In this document: positions 47,581-56,455 of the stretch, piece by piece
Layout of the letters: the number at the start of each line of letters is the position of its first letter
Position numbering within the stretch: position 1 is the first letter of the stretch
Assembly: GCF_003201595.1 (NCBI RefSeq)
Contig: NZ_QJJS01000001.1
Location: 1-64,000 of the forward strand
Source of the DNA: Sphaerotilus hippei
GTDB lineage: Bacteria > Pseudomonadota > Gammaproteobacteria > Burkholderiales > Burkholderiaceae_C
Length of the DNA stretch: 64,000 nucleotides
Reading direction: 5' to 3'
Translations under genes and position numbers: made by a program
Notes under the pieces: generated by a model
What the model was told of the DNA's origin: nothing
The model's input: the letters and a program-made list of their open reading frames with translations, nothing else
Database searches by the model: none

Positions 47581-48600
47581 TCACTTGCGGGCGCGCAGCT
47601 TCGCCAGCTCGGCCTGGGTCTCGTTCCACAGGTCCATGCCGACGCTGACGCCGATGCCGGCGTTCACGCGCGTGAGCCGGGTGCGCATGCGCGCGGCCTC
47701 CATCGGCGACAGCTCGTTGACCTGCATGCCCTTGGCCTTGAGCTCGACCAGCGCACGGCCGGCCTCGTCGCGGGTGTCCTTGCGCTCGAAATCGCGGCTG
47801 GCCACGGCGGCCTCGCGCAGCACCTTCTGCTCGGCCGGACTCAGGCCGTCCCACCACTTGCGGCTCACCAGCACGATCCACGGGCTGTAGACGTGGTTGG
47901 TGATGCTCAGGTACTTCTGCACCTCGAAGAACTTGCTCGACAGGATGGTGTTGTACGGGTTCTCCTGGCCGTCGACCGCCTTGGTCTCGAGCGCGCTGAA
48001 CAGCTCGGAGAACGGCATCGGCAAGGCGTTGGCGCCCAGCTGCTTGAAGCTGTCGAGGAAGACGTTGTTCTGCATCACCCGCAGCTTGATGCCCTCGAGG
48101 TCTTCCATGCGGGTCACCGGGCGCTTGCTGTTGGTGAGGTTGCGGAAGCCGTTCTCCCAGTAGACCAGGCCGACCAGGCCCTTGTCCTGCACCTTGGCCA
48201 TCACCTTCTGCCCGATCGGGCCGTCCAGCACCGCATCGGCCTGCTGGGCGGTGTCGAACAGGAAGGGCGTGTCCCACAGCGCCATCTCGCGGGAGATGCC
48301 CACCAGCGTGGCGGTGGAGCCGACCATCATCTCCTGCGCGCCACCGATCAGCGCCTGCTGCATCTGCGTGTCCGGGCCGAGCGCGGCCGCGCCGATGGCC
48401 CGCACCTTCATCTTGCCGCCCGAGGCCTTCTCGACCTGCTCGGCGAAGAACTTGACGGCCCGGCCCTGGTTGCTCTGCTCGTTCAGGCCGTAGCCGAAGC
48501 GGATCAGGCGCGGCTTGATGTCCTGCGCGACGCTGGCCAGCGGGGCCAGCAGGGCGGTGGCGGCCGCGGCGGCCAGCAGGGTGCGGCGAACGAATGTCAT
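47581..48600 (-). CDS. TRAP transporter substrate-binding protein (DctP type)
   Basis: A 339-residue periplasmic protein. Signal peptide to about residue 25 (ASVAQ). Typical DctP motifs: IRFGYGLNEQSNQGRAVKFFAEQVEKASGGKMKV and RVMQNNVFLDSFKQLGANALPMPFSELFSALETKAVDGQENP, with the substrate-binding arginine in the RVMQ segment. The operon with gluconokinase points to gluconate or a related sugar acid. Confidence 0.94.
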   Translation of the reverse strand: MTFVRRTLLAAAAATALLAPLASVAQDIKPRLIRFGYGLNEQSNQGRAVKFFAEQVEKASGGKMKVRAIGAAALGPDTQMQQALIGGAQEMMVGSTATLVGISREMALWDTPFLFDTAQQADAVLDGPIGQKVMAKVQDKGLVGLVYWENGFRNLTNSKRPVTRMEDLEGIKLRVMQNNVFLDSFKQLGANALPMPFSELFSALETKAVDGQENPYNTILSSKFFEVQKYLSITNHVYSPWIVLVSRKWWDGLSPAEQKVLREAAVASRDFERKDTRDEAGRALVELKAKGMQVNELSPMEAARMRTRLTRVNAGIGVSVGMDLWNETQAELAKLRARK

Positions 48601-48638
48601 GGAAGGTCTCCTTCAGGGGGAATGGGTCAGGGACGGGT

Positions 48639-49937
48639 TCAGCGCAGCCAGACCACCGGAGCGGTGACGATCTGCGGGAAGAGGACGAACAGCGCCAGGA
48701 TCAGCGTGTAGGTGACGAGGAAGGGGTTCACGCCCTTGATGACCTGGTGCAGCGGCAGGCGGCCCACGCCGGCCACCACGTTGAGCACCGTGCCCACGGG
48801 CGGCGTGATCAGCCCGATCGCGCCGTTGAGCACGAACATCAGGCCGAAGTAGACCGGGTCGATGCCCGCCTTGACCGCGATGGGCAGCATCACCGGGGCG
48901 AAGATCAGGATGGTGGGCGTCAGGTCGAGCGCGGTGCCGATCAGCACCAGCACCAGCATCATCACCGCCATCAGCAGCTTGGGCGATTCCACCAGCGGGC
49001 CGAGCCAGCCGGTCAGCACGCCCGGCAGGTCGGCCAGCGTGATCATGTAGCTGGCCACCTGGGCACCGGCGCACAGGAACATCACGACGGCCGTCGTCTT
49101 GCCGGCGCGCACCAGCACGCCGTGCAGGTCGGCGAGCTTCATCTCGCGGTGCACGAACACCGCGATGACCAGCGCGTAGACGGCCGCCACCACCGCCGCC
49201 TCGGTCGGCGTGAACACGCCGCTCTTCATGCCGCCGATGATGATCAGCGGCATCAGCAGGGCCCAGAAGGCCTTGACCGTGGCGCGCAGCCGCTCGCACA
49301 GCGGCAGGGGCTGGCTGGCCTTCAGGTCCAGGTCCCGCAGCACCAGCTGCCAGGCCACGATCAGGCCGGCGCCCATGATCAGCCCCGGCACGATGCCCGA
49401 GACGAACAGCGCCGAGATCGAGGTGTTGGTGGTGACGCCGTAGATGACGAAGGGCATCGAGGGCGGGATGATCGGCGCGATGATGCCGCCCGAGGCCACC
49501 AGCCCGGCCGAGGTGCCCAGCGGGTAGCCCTGCTGGCGCATCATCGGCAGCAGGATGGTCGCCAGCGCGGCGGTGTCGGCCAGGGCCGAGCCGCTCATCG
49601 CGGCCATCATCACGGCCGCGCCGATGGCCACGTAGCCCAGCCCGCCGCGGATGTGGCCGACCCAGGCCTGGGCCATGTCGATGATGCGGCGGCTGATGCC
49701 GCCCCCGTTCATCAGCTCGCCGGCCAGGATGAAGAACGGCACCGCCAGCAGCGCGAAGCTGTCGACCCCGGCCACCAGGTTCTGTGCCAGCAGCTGGGTG
49801 TCCCAGAAATCCAGCACCCAGGCCATGCCGGCACCGGTCAGCACCAGGGCCAGCGCCATGTTCAGTCCGATCCCCATCAGCGCCAGCATGCCGACGCAGA
49901 AGACGATGAAGGCTTGTCCTTCAGAGCTCATGTCCAT
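48639..49937 (-). CDS. TRAP transporter large permease (DctM type)
   Basis: A 432-residue membrane protein with about 11-12 helices and the DctM pattern VPFFILAGELMNGGGISRRIIDMA, MSGSALADTAALATILLPMM and IIPPSMPFVIYG. Its ATG at 49937 shares one base with the stop of the small permease gene (TGATG), so the two are translated together. Confidence 0.94.
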   Translation of the reverse strand: MDMSSEGQAFIVFCVGMLALMGIGLNMALALVLTGAGMAWVLDFWDTQLLAQNLVAGVDSFALLAVPFFILAGELMNGGGISRRIIDMAQAWVGHIRGGLGYVAIGAAVMMAAMSGSALADTAALATILLPMMRQQGYPLGTSAGLVASGGIIAPIIPPSMPFVIYGVTTNTSISALFVSGIVPGLIMGAGLIVAWQLVLRDLDLKASQPLPLCERLRATVKAFWALLMPLIIIGGMKSGVFTPTEAAVVAAVYALVIAVFVHREMKLADLHGVLVRAGKTTAVVMFLCAGAQVASYMITLADLPGVLTGWLGPLVESPKLLMAVMMLVLVLIGTALDLTPTILIFAPVMLPIAVKAGIDPVYFGLMFVLNGAIGLITPPVGTVLNVVAGVGRLPLHQVIKGVNPFLVTYTLILALFVLFPQIVTAPVVWLR

Positions 49938-50431
49938 CACTCCACTTCGGCGCCATGGCCGAGGTCCAGCGGCGTGCGCCGCAGCAGTTCGACCAGCGCG
50001 CACAGGCCGATGCACACCGCGCACAGCAGGGCCGGCAGCGGCAGCAGCGCGACGGGATAAGCCAGCACCACCGAGCGGCTGTCCAGGCCCACCACCACCT
50101 GCTGCCAGGCCCCCGCGCCCAGCAGCGTGCAGGCCAGCAGCACCAGCAGGCGGATCAGCACGGTCATCAGCGCCAGCGCCCGGCCGCGCAGCAGGCCCAC
50201 CAGGCTGGTGAAGGCCATGTGCTCACCCGCCGGATAGGCCGCGGCCGCCCCGATGAAGACCATCCACACGAACAGCAGCCGCGACAGCTCCTCGCTGGCC
50301 GGCAGGCCGTCGCCGAAGCCGTAGCGCAGCACGACGTTGACGAACACGGCCATCGACATCACCGCCAGGCACAGGGCCATCGCCCAGTGCGCCAGGTGCC
50401 GCAGGCGGGTGGACAGGCCCGGCGTGCTCAT
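49937..50431 (-). CDS. TRAP transporter small permease (DctQ type)
   Basis: A 164-residue membrane protein with four hydrophobic segments and the DctQ motif VVLRYGFGDGLPASEELSRLLFVWMVFIGAA. It starts 4 bp inside the end of the gluconokinase gene (ATGA overlap). Confidence 0.93.
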   Translation of the reverse strand: MSTPGLSTRLRHLAHWAMALCLAVMSMAVFVNVVLRYGFGDGLPASEELSRLLFVWMVFIGAAAAYPAGEHMAFTSLVGLLRGRALALMTVLIRLLVLLACTLLGAGAWQQVVVGLDSRSVVLAYPVALLPLPALLCAVCIGLCALVELLRRTPLDLGHGAEVE

Positions 50432-50928
50432 GCGCCCTCCTTCGCCAGCCAGGCGTCGATCCGCTCGACCAGCTGCGGCAGCGGCCGGGTCGCGTCGACC
50501 TGCAGCACGCCCGCCTCGTCCAGCGGCGGCTCGAGCGTGGCGAACTGGTTGTCCACCAGGCTGGCGGAGAAGAAGTGGTCGGCGCGCTGGGCCACCCGCC
50601 GCAGCGCCTCCTGCGGGTCGATGTCGAGGAAGACGAAGCGCAGGCCGGGCGCGGCCGCCCGCAGCCGATCGCGGTAGCGGCGCTTGAGCGCCGAGCAGGT
50701 CAGCACGGCCCCCCCCGGCTGGCGGCCCAGCGCGTCGGCCAGGCTGGCCAGCCAGCCTTCGCGGTCGGCATCGTCGAGCGGCACGCCGCGGCTCATCTTG
50801 TCGAGGTTGGCCGGCCCGTGGAAGGCATCACCCTCGATCAGGGTCCAGCCCCGGCTCGCCGCCACGGCCGCCCCGACGCTGGACTTGCCACAACCGGCAA
50901 CTCCCATCATCACGACTGGTTCATTCAT
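50428..50928 (-). CDS. gntK: Gluconokinase
   Basis: GntK phosphorylates gluconate to 6-phosphogluconate. The 166-residue protein has a P-loop GVAGCGKSS (9-17), EGDAFH, DDADREGWL and TCSALKRRYRDRLR, all typical of the small gluconokinase. The ATG at 50928 has no clear Shine-Dalgarno sequence because a LacI-type operator lies against it. It heads a unit gntK-dctQ-dctM-dctP. Confidence 0.95.
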   Translation of the reverse strand: MNEPVVMMGVAGCGKSSVGAAVAASRGWTLIEGDAFHGPANLDKMSRGVPLDDADREGWLASLADALGRQPGGAVLTCSALKRRYRDRLRAAAPGLRFVFLDIDPQEALRRVAQRADHFFSASLVDNQFATLEPPLDEAGVLQVDATRPLPQLVERIDAWLAKEGA

Positions 50929-50929
50929 T

Positions 50930-50943
50930 GGATAGCGCTGTCC
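50930..50943. promoter_or_regulatory. LacI-family operator O1, next to the gntK start codon
   Basis: ggatagcgctgtcc differs from the perfect palindrome at 51009 by one base. It ends 1 bp from the gntK ATG, so it would occupy the ribosome-binding region of the DNA and act as a transcription roadblock. Confidence 0.75.
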
Positions 50944-51008
50944 GAATCAGGAAAAAGAAAGGGCCGTGGATGCGGAGGATCCCGACCGGGAGGCGGCATG
51001 TCGACCTT

Positions 51009-51022
51009 GGATAGCGCTATCC
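51009..51022. promoter_or_regulatory. LacI-family operator O2, perfect palindrome
   Basis: GGATAGCGCTATCC with the central CG typical of LacI-family operators. It includes TATCCT, a possible -10 for the regulator gene, and its mirror TATCCA on the other strand for gntK. Centre-to-centre distance to O1 is 79 bp. Confidence 0.85.
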
Positions 51023-51116
51023 TAAAGATCCGGACCCACCCCTCACACCCGGGCAAACCCGGATCCGCCTGCTGGGCACAATGCTTGGCAGCAACAGGCA
51101 CAGGCCCGACGACACC

Positions 51117-52142
51117 ATGAACGAACCCCGAGAACGCCGCCGGTCCACCGGACGCATCACCCTGGCCGACGTGGCGCGCACCGCCGGTGTCAGCCCCATC
51201 ACGGTGTCGCGGGCGCTGCGCGGCGAACGGGCCGTCGATCCCGAGCTCGTCGCCCGGGTGCAGGCCGCCGTGCAGGCGCTGGGTTACGTGCCCGATCCGG
51301 CCGCGCGGGCGCTGGCCTCGCGCCACGGCTCGCACGTCGCGGTGCTGATCCCGCTGCTGTCGAATGCGCTGTTCGTCGACCTGCTCGAGGCGGTGCAGCG
51401 CGAGATGCGACCGGCCGGCTACCAGACCCTGATCGGCATCACGCACTACGACGAGAACGAGGAGGAGCAGCTGCTGCGCGAGCAGCTGATGCACCGCCCG
51501 GCCGGGCTGATCGTCACCGGCTTCGACCGCAATGCGGCGGCCCATGCCCTGATCGACCGCAGCGGCGTGCCCTGCGTGCACGTGATGGAGACCTCGCCGC
51601 AGCCGGGGGTGCACTGCGTCGGCTTCTCGCAGGCCGATGCCGGTGCAGCGCTGACGCGCCACCTGATCGCGCGTGGACGGCGCCGCATCGCCTTTGCCGC
51701 CGCCCAGCTCGACCCGCGCACCCTGCAGCGGCTGCAGGGCTGGCAACAGGCGCTGCAGGCGGCCGGCCTGCAGGCCCCGGAACTCGCCTGCCTGGACCCG
51801 GCGCCTTCGTCGCTGGCGCTGGGCGGGCGCATGTTCGAGCAGATCCTGGCGGCCCATCCGGACGTCGACGCGATCTTCTTCTGCAACGACGACCTGGCCC
51901 AGGGCGCGCTGCTGGCGGCCCTGCGCCTGGGCGTGGCCGTGCCCGGTCGGGTGGCCGTGGCCGGCTTCAACGACCTGACCGGCAGCGACCAGATGCTGCC
52001 GGCGCTGACCACGGTGCGCACGCCCCGGGCGGCGATCGGCACGCATGCGGCGCGCATGCTGCTGGCGCTGATCCGCGGCACGCCGCCGGCCGGCGGCTGC
52101 ATCGACCTGGGCTACGAGCTGGTGGTGCGCGCCAGCAGCTGA
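51117..52142 (+). CDS. LacI-family regulator, probably GntR of the gluconate module
   Basis: A 341-residue repressor: HTH at 15-37 (ITLADVARTAGVSPITVSRALRG) with the LacI hinge, then a periplasmic-binding-protein-like sensor domain (about 70-340). It faces gntK across a 188-bp region with two palindromic operators, so it most likely represses both directions and is released by gluconate or 6-phosphogluconate. The ATG at 51117 is used. Confidence 0.92.
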   Translation: MNEPRERRRSTGRITLADVARTAGVSPITVSRALRGERAVDPELVARVQAAVQALGYVPDPAARALASRHGSHVAVLIPLLSNALFVDLLEAVQREMRPAGYQTLIGITHYDENEEEQLLREQLMHRPAGLIVTGFDRNAAAHALIDRSGVPCVHVMETSPQPGVHCVGFSQADAGAALTRHLIARGRRRIAFAAAQLDPRTLQRLQGWQQALQAAGLQAPELACLDPAPSSLALGGRMFEQILAAHPDVDAIFFCNDDLAQGALLAALRLGVAVPGRVAVAGFNDLTGSDQMLPALTTVRTPRAAIGTHAARMLLALIRGTPPAGGCIDLGYELVVRASS

Positions 52143-52173
52143 AGCGCAGAAGGCCGGCGCGCCCGCGCTCGGC

Positions 52174-54210
52174 TCAAGGCCTGGTCGACGTCACCGTCTC
52201 GACGACGTTGCGCGTGGCGTTGTAGGCCATCGGCCCGGTCACGGACCTGACCTTGAAGCGCACGCTGGCGATCTTGTTGCTCACCGTCGCACCGAAGGTG
52301 CACTGGCCCAGCGCATTGGTGGTGCAGCGGTAGCTGCCCGAGGTGCTGGTGTCGGTGACGAGCCGGGTGGCCCACACCAGGGCTCCCGCCACGGGCTGGC
52401 CGTCGGCATCCACGACCGAGGCGGTCACGCTGGCCCGCCAGTAGGACGCGTTGTAGGCCGCCGACTGCGCCGCCAGCGCACTGACGAAACCGTCCTTGCG
52501 CACCGGCCGGCTGATGTCCAGCGCATCGAGCCGGTTCTCGCCCAGGTTGTAGGGGTAGGTCGGCGAGGTGACGGTGGTGACGACGAACCGGGTGCTCTCC
52601 AGCGACTCCAGCAGATTGGTGGTCGTGACCTTGCAGGTGCCGTCCACGCCGGTCTTGCACCTGGCCTTGTTGCCCCCGACGGTGAAGCCGCCGTTGAGGG
52701 TGACGTTGGCGATGCCGGTGCCGTCCTGGTTGGCCGCCTTCAGCGTCACGGTCGCGCGCCAGCCCTGGGCGCTCAGCAGCGTGGTCACCGGCGTCAGCGA
52801 TTCGATGTGGGTGGTCCAGGCCACGGCAGGCGTGCCATCGGGCGCCGGTGCGTACAGCATCAGGTTGGGCGAGCCGGTCTTCATGCCGGTGAGCACGCTG
52901 GTGGCCGCCTGAGCCCGCAGCTGCTGGGTCACCTGAGCCGGGGTCAGGGCGGGATGGGCCTCCAGCAGCGTCGCGACCGCTCCGGCCACGTGGGGCGAGG
53001 CCATCGAGGTGCCGCTCTTGTAGGTGGCCTCGGTGTTCGAGGTGTTCAGCGCCGACAGGATGCCCGAGCCCGGCGCGAACAGCTTGACGCAGCTGCCGTA
53101 GTTGGAAAAGCTCGAGACCGCGTCGGCCGACGTGGTGGCGCCGACCGTCAGCGCCGACGGCTCGCGTGCCGGTGACACGTTGCAGGCGTTGGCGGTGCTG
53201 TTGCCCGCGGCGACCACCACCGGGATGCCCCGGGCGACGACCCGCGCCACCGCCTGGTCCATGGCGGTGGAAGCCCCGCCGCCCAGCGACATGTTGACGA
53301 CCGCCGGCCGGATGCCGTTGGCGGCCACCCAGTCCAGCGCGGCGACGATGCCGCTGGTCGAGCCCGAGCCCTGGCAGCCCAGCACCCGCAGCGCCACGAC
53401 CGTCGCCCCCGGCGCGACGCCGTAGGTCGTGCCGGCCACCGTGCCGGCCACGTGGGTGCCGTGGCTGTTGCAGTCGCCGACGCCGTAGCCGTCGCCGACG
53501 AAGTCCCGCCCGGCGCCGACGCGCCCGGAGAACTCGCTGTGCGAGGCGTTGATGCCGGTGTCGAGCACGTAGGCGGTGACGCCCGCGCCGGTGCGGGGGT
53601 TGGTGTAGAGGCCGTCGTAGGCGCGGGTCTTCACGTCGATGCGGTCCAGGCCCCACAGCGAGCCGCCGACCGTGCGGGTCGACAGCGCGCGCATGGTCGG
53701 CTGCAATGACGCGACGGTGGCGTCGGTCGGATCGTCGGGCAGGCGGGCCTGGTCGGGCTCGATCGACAGCACGAACGGATCCTCCCGCAGCGACTGCAGG
53801 GCCGTGACCTCCTGGCCGACGGGCACGTTGACCAGGAAATCCTTGCCCGAGACCCCGCCGCCGTGCTGCGCCTTGATCGCGGCCAGCGCGTCCAGGGTCG
53901 ATGTCGGCGCGGCGGGACTGAGCGCCACGATGTAGCGGGCGTGGGTGGCCGGATCGCTGCCGACGTCGAGGGCGGCCAGCGCGGTGCGATCGGCCGCCGA
54001 GGCGATCTCGATGGCCAGCGGCTCGGTCACGGCCAGGGCGTTGTTCTCGTCGTAGACGGGTTCGGCCGCAGCCTCCGACGAGTTGTCGGTCGCGGGGTCC
54101 TGGACCACCGTCTCCTCGGCCGCCGCCGTGTCCCCGCCCCCACCACCGCCGCCGCAGGCGGTCAGCGCCGCGGCGCCCAGCAGCAACGTGATGAAACCCT
54201 TCTTGTTCAT
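52174..54210 (-). CDS. Subtilisin-like (S8) serine protease lipoprotein
   Basis: A 678-residue predicted lipoprotein. Lipobox LTAC with lipidated C19, followed by a run of seven or more glycines as tether. An I9-like propeptide covers about 90-155. The S8 catalytic triad is D217 (VLDTGIN), H250 (NSHGTHVAG) and S402 (GTSMASPHVAG) with N337 as oxyanion residue. After about residue 450 two repeated modules with paired cysteines follow (RCKTGVDGTCKVTT and YRCTTNALGQCTFGA), probably Ig-like. It is likely displayed on the outer membrane. No partner gene. Confidence 0.93.
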   Translation of the reverse strand: MNKKGFITLLLGAAALTACGGGGGGGDTAAAEETVVQDPATDNSSEAAAEPVYDENNALAVTEPLAIEIASAADRTALAALDVGSDPATHARYIVALSPAAPTSTLDALAAIKAQHGGGVSGKDFLVNVPVGQEVTALQSLREDPFVLSIEPDQARLPDDPTDATVASLQPTMRALSTRTVGGSLWGLDRIDVKTRAYDGLYTNPRTGAGVTAYVLDTGINASHSEFSGRVGAGRDFVGDGYGVGDCNSHGTHVAGTVAGTTYGVAPGATVVALRVLGCQGSGSTSGIVAALDWVAANGIRPAVVNMSLGGGASTAMDQAVARVVARGIPVVVAAGNSTANACNVSPAREPSALTVGATTSADAVSSFSNYGSCVKLFAPGSGILSALNTSNTEATYKSGTSMASPHVAGAVATLLEAHPALTPAQVTQQLRAQAATSVLTGMKTGSPNLMLYAPAPDGTPAVAWTTHIESLTPVTTLLSAQGWRATVTLKAANQDGTGIANVTLNGGFTVGGNKARCKTGVDGTCKVTTTNLLESLESTRFVVTTVTSPTYPYNLGENRLDALDISRPVRKDGFVSALAAQSAAYNASYWRASVTASVVDADGQPVAGALVWATRLVTDTSTSGSYRCTTNALGQCTFGATVSNKIASVRFKVRSVTGPMAYNATRNVVETVTSTRP

Positions 54211-54340
54211 GTGACCACCCTCATCGGCATCCTGTGCGTCGAAAACGCCCGACAGCGAGGAGCACCGACATGCGGCAGATCACGACATGGACGCCCCCAG
54301 TCGTCTTATCGGCAGGCCGCCACCGCGGCTGTAGCCGGAT
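54211..54340. other. Upstream region of the S8 protease gene
   Basis: A 130-bp gap between two leftward genes. On the minus strand GATAAGA at about 54310 may be a -10 of the protease gene, and GAGGGTGG is its ribosome site. Nothing else stands out. Confidence 0.35.
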
Positions 54341-55108
54341 TCAGCCCGGATCCAGCGTCGACAGGAACTGGCGCAGCTCCGGCGTGCGCGGGGCGCCGAA
54401 GATCTGCGCCGGGGGGCCGACCTCGTGTGCCCGCCCGGCGTGCATGAACACGACCCGGCTGCTGACGCGGCGGGCAAAGGCCATCTCGTGGGTGACGAGC
54501 AGCAGCGTCATGCCGTCGCGCGCCAGGTCCTCGACGGTGCGCAGCACCTCGCCGACCAGCTCGGGGTCGAGTGCGGAGGTGATCTCGTCGCACAGCAGCA
54601 CGGCCGGCTGCATGGCCAGCGCCCGCGCGATGGCCACCCGCTGCTGCTGACCGCCGGAGAGCTGGTCGGGCCAGGCGTCGAAACGATCGGCCAGGCCGAC
54701 GCGGGCCAGCAGCGCCCGGGCGGCCGCCTCGGCCTCGCCGCGTGCGGTCTGGCGCACGAGCGTGGGCGCCAGCATCACGTTGCGGCCCACGCTCAGGTGC
54801 GGAAACAGGTGGAAGCCCTGGAAGATCATGCCCACGTGCCGGCGCAGCCTGCGCAGGGCCTCGTCGTCACCGGTCTTCAGCGCCACGCCGTCGACCGCGA
54901 TGTGCCCGGTCTCGGCGGTCTCGAGGCCGTTGAGGCAGCGCAGCAGCGTGCTCTTGCCCGACCCGCTCTGGCCGATGATGCAGACCACCTCGCCGGCGGC
55001 GATCTCCAGATCGATGCCACGCAGCACCGCGTGTGCCCCGTAGGCCTTGTGCAGGCCCCGGATGACGACCATCGGCGCGGCAGCGCCCAGCTCAGTGTCC
55101 ACGGGCAA
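54341..55108 (-). CDS. Polar amino-acid ABC transporter ATP-binding protein
   Basis: A 255-residue ATPase of the GlnQ/HisP type: Walker A GQSGSGKST, Q-loop FQGFHLFPHLS, signature LSGGQQQRVAIARAL, Walker B VLLCDEITSALD, and H-loop LVTHEM. The start is a TTG at 55108, which has GGAG 7 bp upstream; GTG (55102) and ATG (55072) are alternatives with poorer ribosome sites. It overlaps the permease gene by 17 bp. Confidence 0.9.
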   Translation of the reverse strand: MPVDTELGAAAPMVVIRGLHKAYGAHAVLRGIDLEIAAGEVVCIIGQSGSGKSTLLRCLNGLETAETGHIAVDGVALKTGDDEALRRLRRHVGMIFQGFHLFPHLSVGRNVMLAPTLVRQTARGEAEAAARALLARVGLADRFDAWPDQLSGGQQQRVAIARALAMQPAVLLCDEITSALDPELVGEVLRTVEDLARDGMTLLLVTHEMAFARRVSSRVVFMHAGRAHEVGPPAQIFGAPRTPELRQFLSTLDPG

Positions 55109-55742
55109 GCCGATGCTCCAGTTGGCGGCTGGCGCGCGAGATCGGCCAGCACAGCAGGAAATAGAACAGCGCCACGCAGGCGAAGACCACGAAGGGCTTC
55201 AGCGTGGCGTTGCTGATCATCGAGCCGGTCTTGGTCAGCTCGACGAAACCGATCACCGAAGCCAGTGCCGTGCCCTTGATGACCTGCACCAGGAAACCCA
55301 CCGTGGGGGCCACCGCGATGCGCAGGGCCTGGGGCCCGATCACATGGCTCAGCGACTGAGCCAGCGTCATGCCCAGGCTGTCGGCGGCCAGCCACTGGCC
55401 ACGCGGCACGGCATCGATGCAGCCGCGCCAGATCTCGGTGAGGAAGGCGCTGGCGTAGAGCGTCAGCGCCAGCGCCGCCGCCGTCCAGGCCGAGACGTTC
55501 AACCCCATCAGCCCGAGCCCGAAATAGGCCAGGAAGAGCTGCATCAGCAGCGGGGTACCCTGGAACAGCTGCACGTACAGCGACACCCCGCGCCGGGCGC
55601 CGGGCCAGTGCGCCAGCCGCGCCCACAGCAGCAGCGCGCCGACCAGCCCGCCCCCGAGGAAGGCCAGCAGGGACAGGGCGACAGTCCAGCGGGCGGCCAG
55701 CGCCAGATTGCCCAGGATGTCCAGCAGGGTGAACTCGATCAT
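55092..55742 (-). CDS. Polar amino-acid ABC transporter permease (distal)
   Basis: A 216-residue HisM/GlnP-type permease with about five membrane helices. Motifs: YVQLFQGTPLLMQLFLAYFG (the TPL element) and the EAA-type loop ADSLGMTLAQSLSHVIGPQALRIA. It is the second permease in the operon, 13 bp after the first. Confidence 0.92.
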   Translation of the reverse strand: MIEFTLLDILGNLALAARWTVALSLLAFLGGGLVGALLLWARLAHWPGARRGVSLYVQLFQGTPLLMQLFLAYFGLGLMGLNVSAWTAAALALTLYASAFLTEIWRGCIDAVPRGQWLAADSLGMTLAQSLSHVIGPQALRIAVAPTVGFLVQVIKGTALASVIGFVELTKTGSMISNATLKPFVVFACVALFYFLLCWPISRASRQLEHRLARGH

Positions 55743-55755
55743 GCGGGACTCCGGT

Positions 55756-56430
55756 TCAGCGATGGGCCGGGGCGACTCGCCCGAACAGGCGCGGCCCGAG
55801 GGCCACGAGCAGGTGCCGCAAGGCGATCGACAGCCCCAGGTAGATCGCGGTGGCGACGATGAAGGACTCGAAGGCGCGGAAGTTGCGGCTCTGGATCAGG
55901 TTGGCCGCGTAGCTCAGTTCCTCGGTGGAGATCTGGCCGCACACGGCCGAGCCCAGCATCACGATGATGATCTGGCTCACCACCGACGGCCAGACCCGCC
56001 CCAGCGCCGGCGGCAGCACCACGCGCCAGAACAGCTGGCGCTCGGTCAGCGCCAGGCTGCGTGCGGCCTCGATCTGGCCGCGCGGGGTGCTCTGCAGGCC
56101 AGCCCGCACGATCTCGGCCGCGTAGGCGCCCAGGTTGAGCACCATGGCCAGCACGGAGGCGATCTCGGGCGTCAGGCGCAGCCCCAGCCCGGGCAGGCCG
56201 AAGAAGATGAAGAACAGCTGCACGATGAACGGGGTGTTGCGGAACAGCTCGACATACGCCCCCACCCCCAGACGCAGCAGCCCATGACCATGGACCCTGA
56301 CCTTCGCGCAGGCGATGCCCAGCATCAGGCCGAGGACGGTGGCGACCGCCGTCAGGCTCACCGTGTGAGCCATGCCACGCAGCAGCAGCGGCCACTCGGC
56401 CAGCACGGCGACGAAATCCAGTGCGATCAT
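55756..56430 (-). CDS. Polar amino-acid ABC transporter permease (proximal)
   Basis: A 224-residue HisM/GlnP-type permease: YVELFRNTPFIVQLFFIFFGLPG and the EAA-type loop EAARSLALTERQLFWRVVLPPALGRVWP. It lies 25 bp after the binding-protein gene and pairs with the permease downstream. Confidence 0.92.
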   Translation of the reverse strand: MIALDFVAVLAEWPLLLRGMAHTVSLTAVATVLGLMLGIACAKVRVHGHGLLRLGVGAYVELFRNTPFIVQLFFIFFGLPGLGLRLTPEIASVLAMVLNLGAYAAEIVRAGLQSTPRGQIEAARSLALTERQLFWRVVLPPALGRVWPSVVSQIIIVMLGSAVCGQISTEELSYAANLIQSRNFRAFESFIVATAIYLGLSIALRHLLVALGPRLFGRVAPAHR

Positions 56431-56455
56431 GGGGCGATCCTGTGCGTCGACGGAC

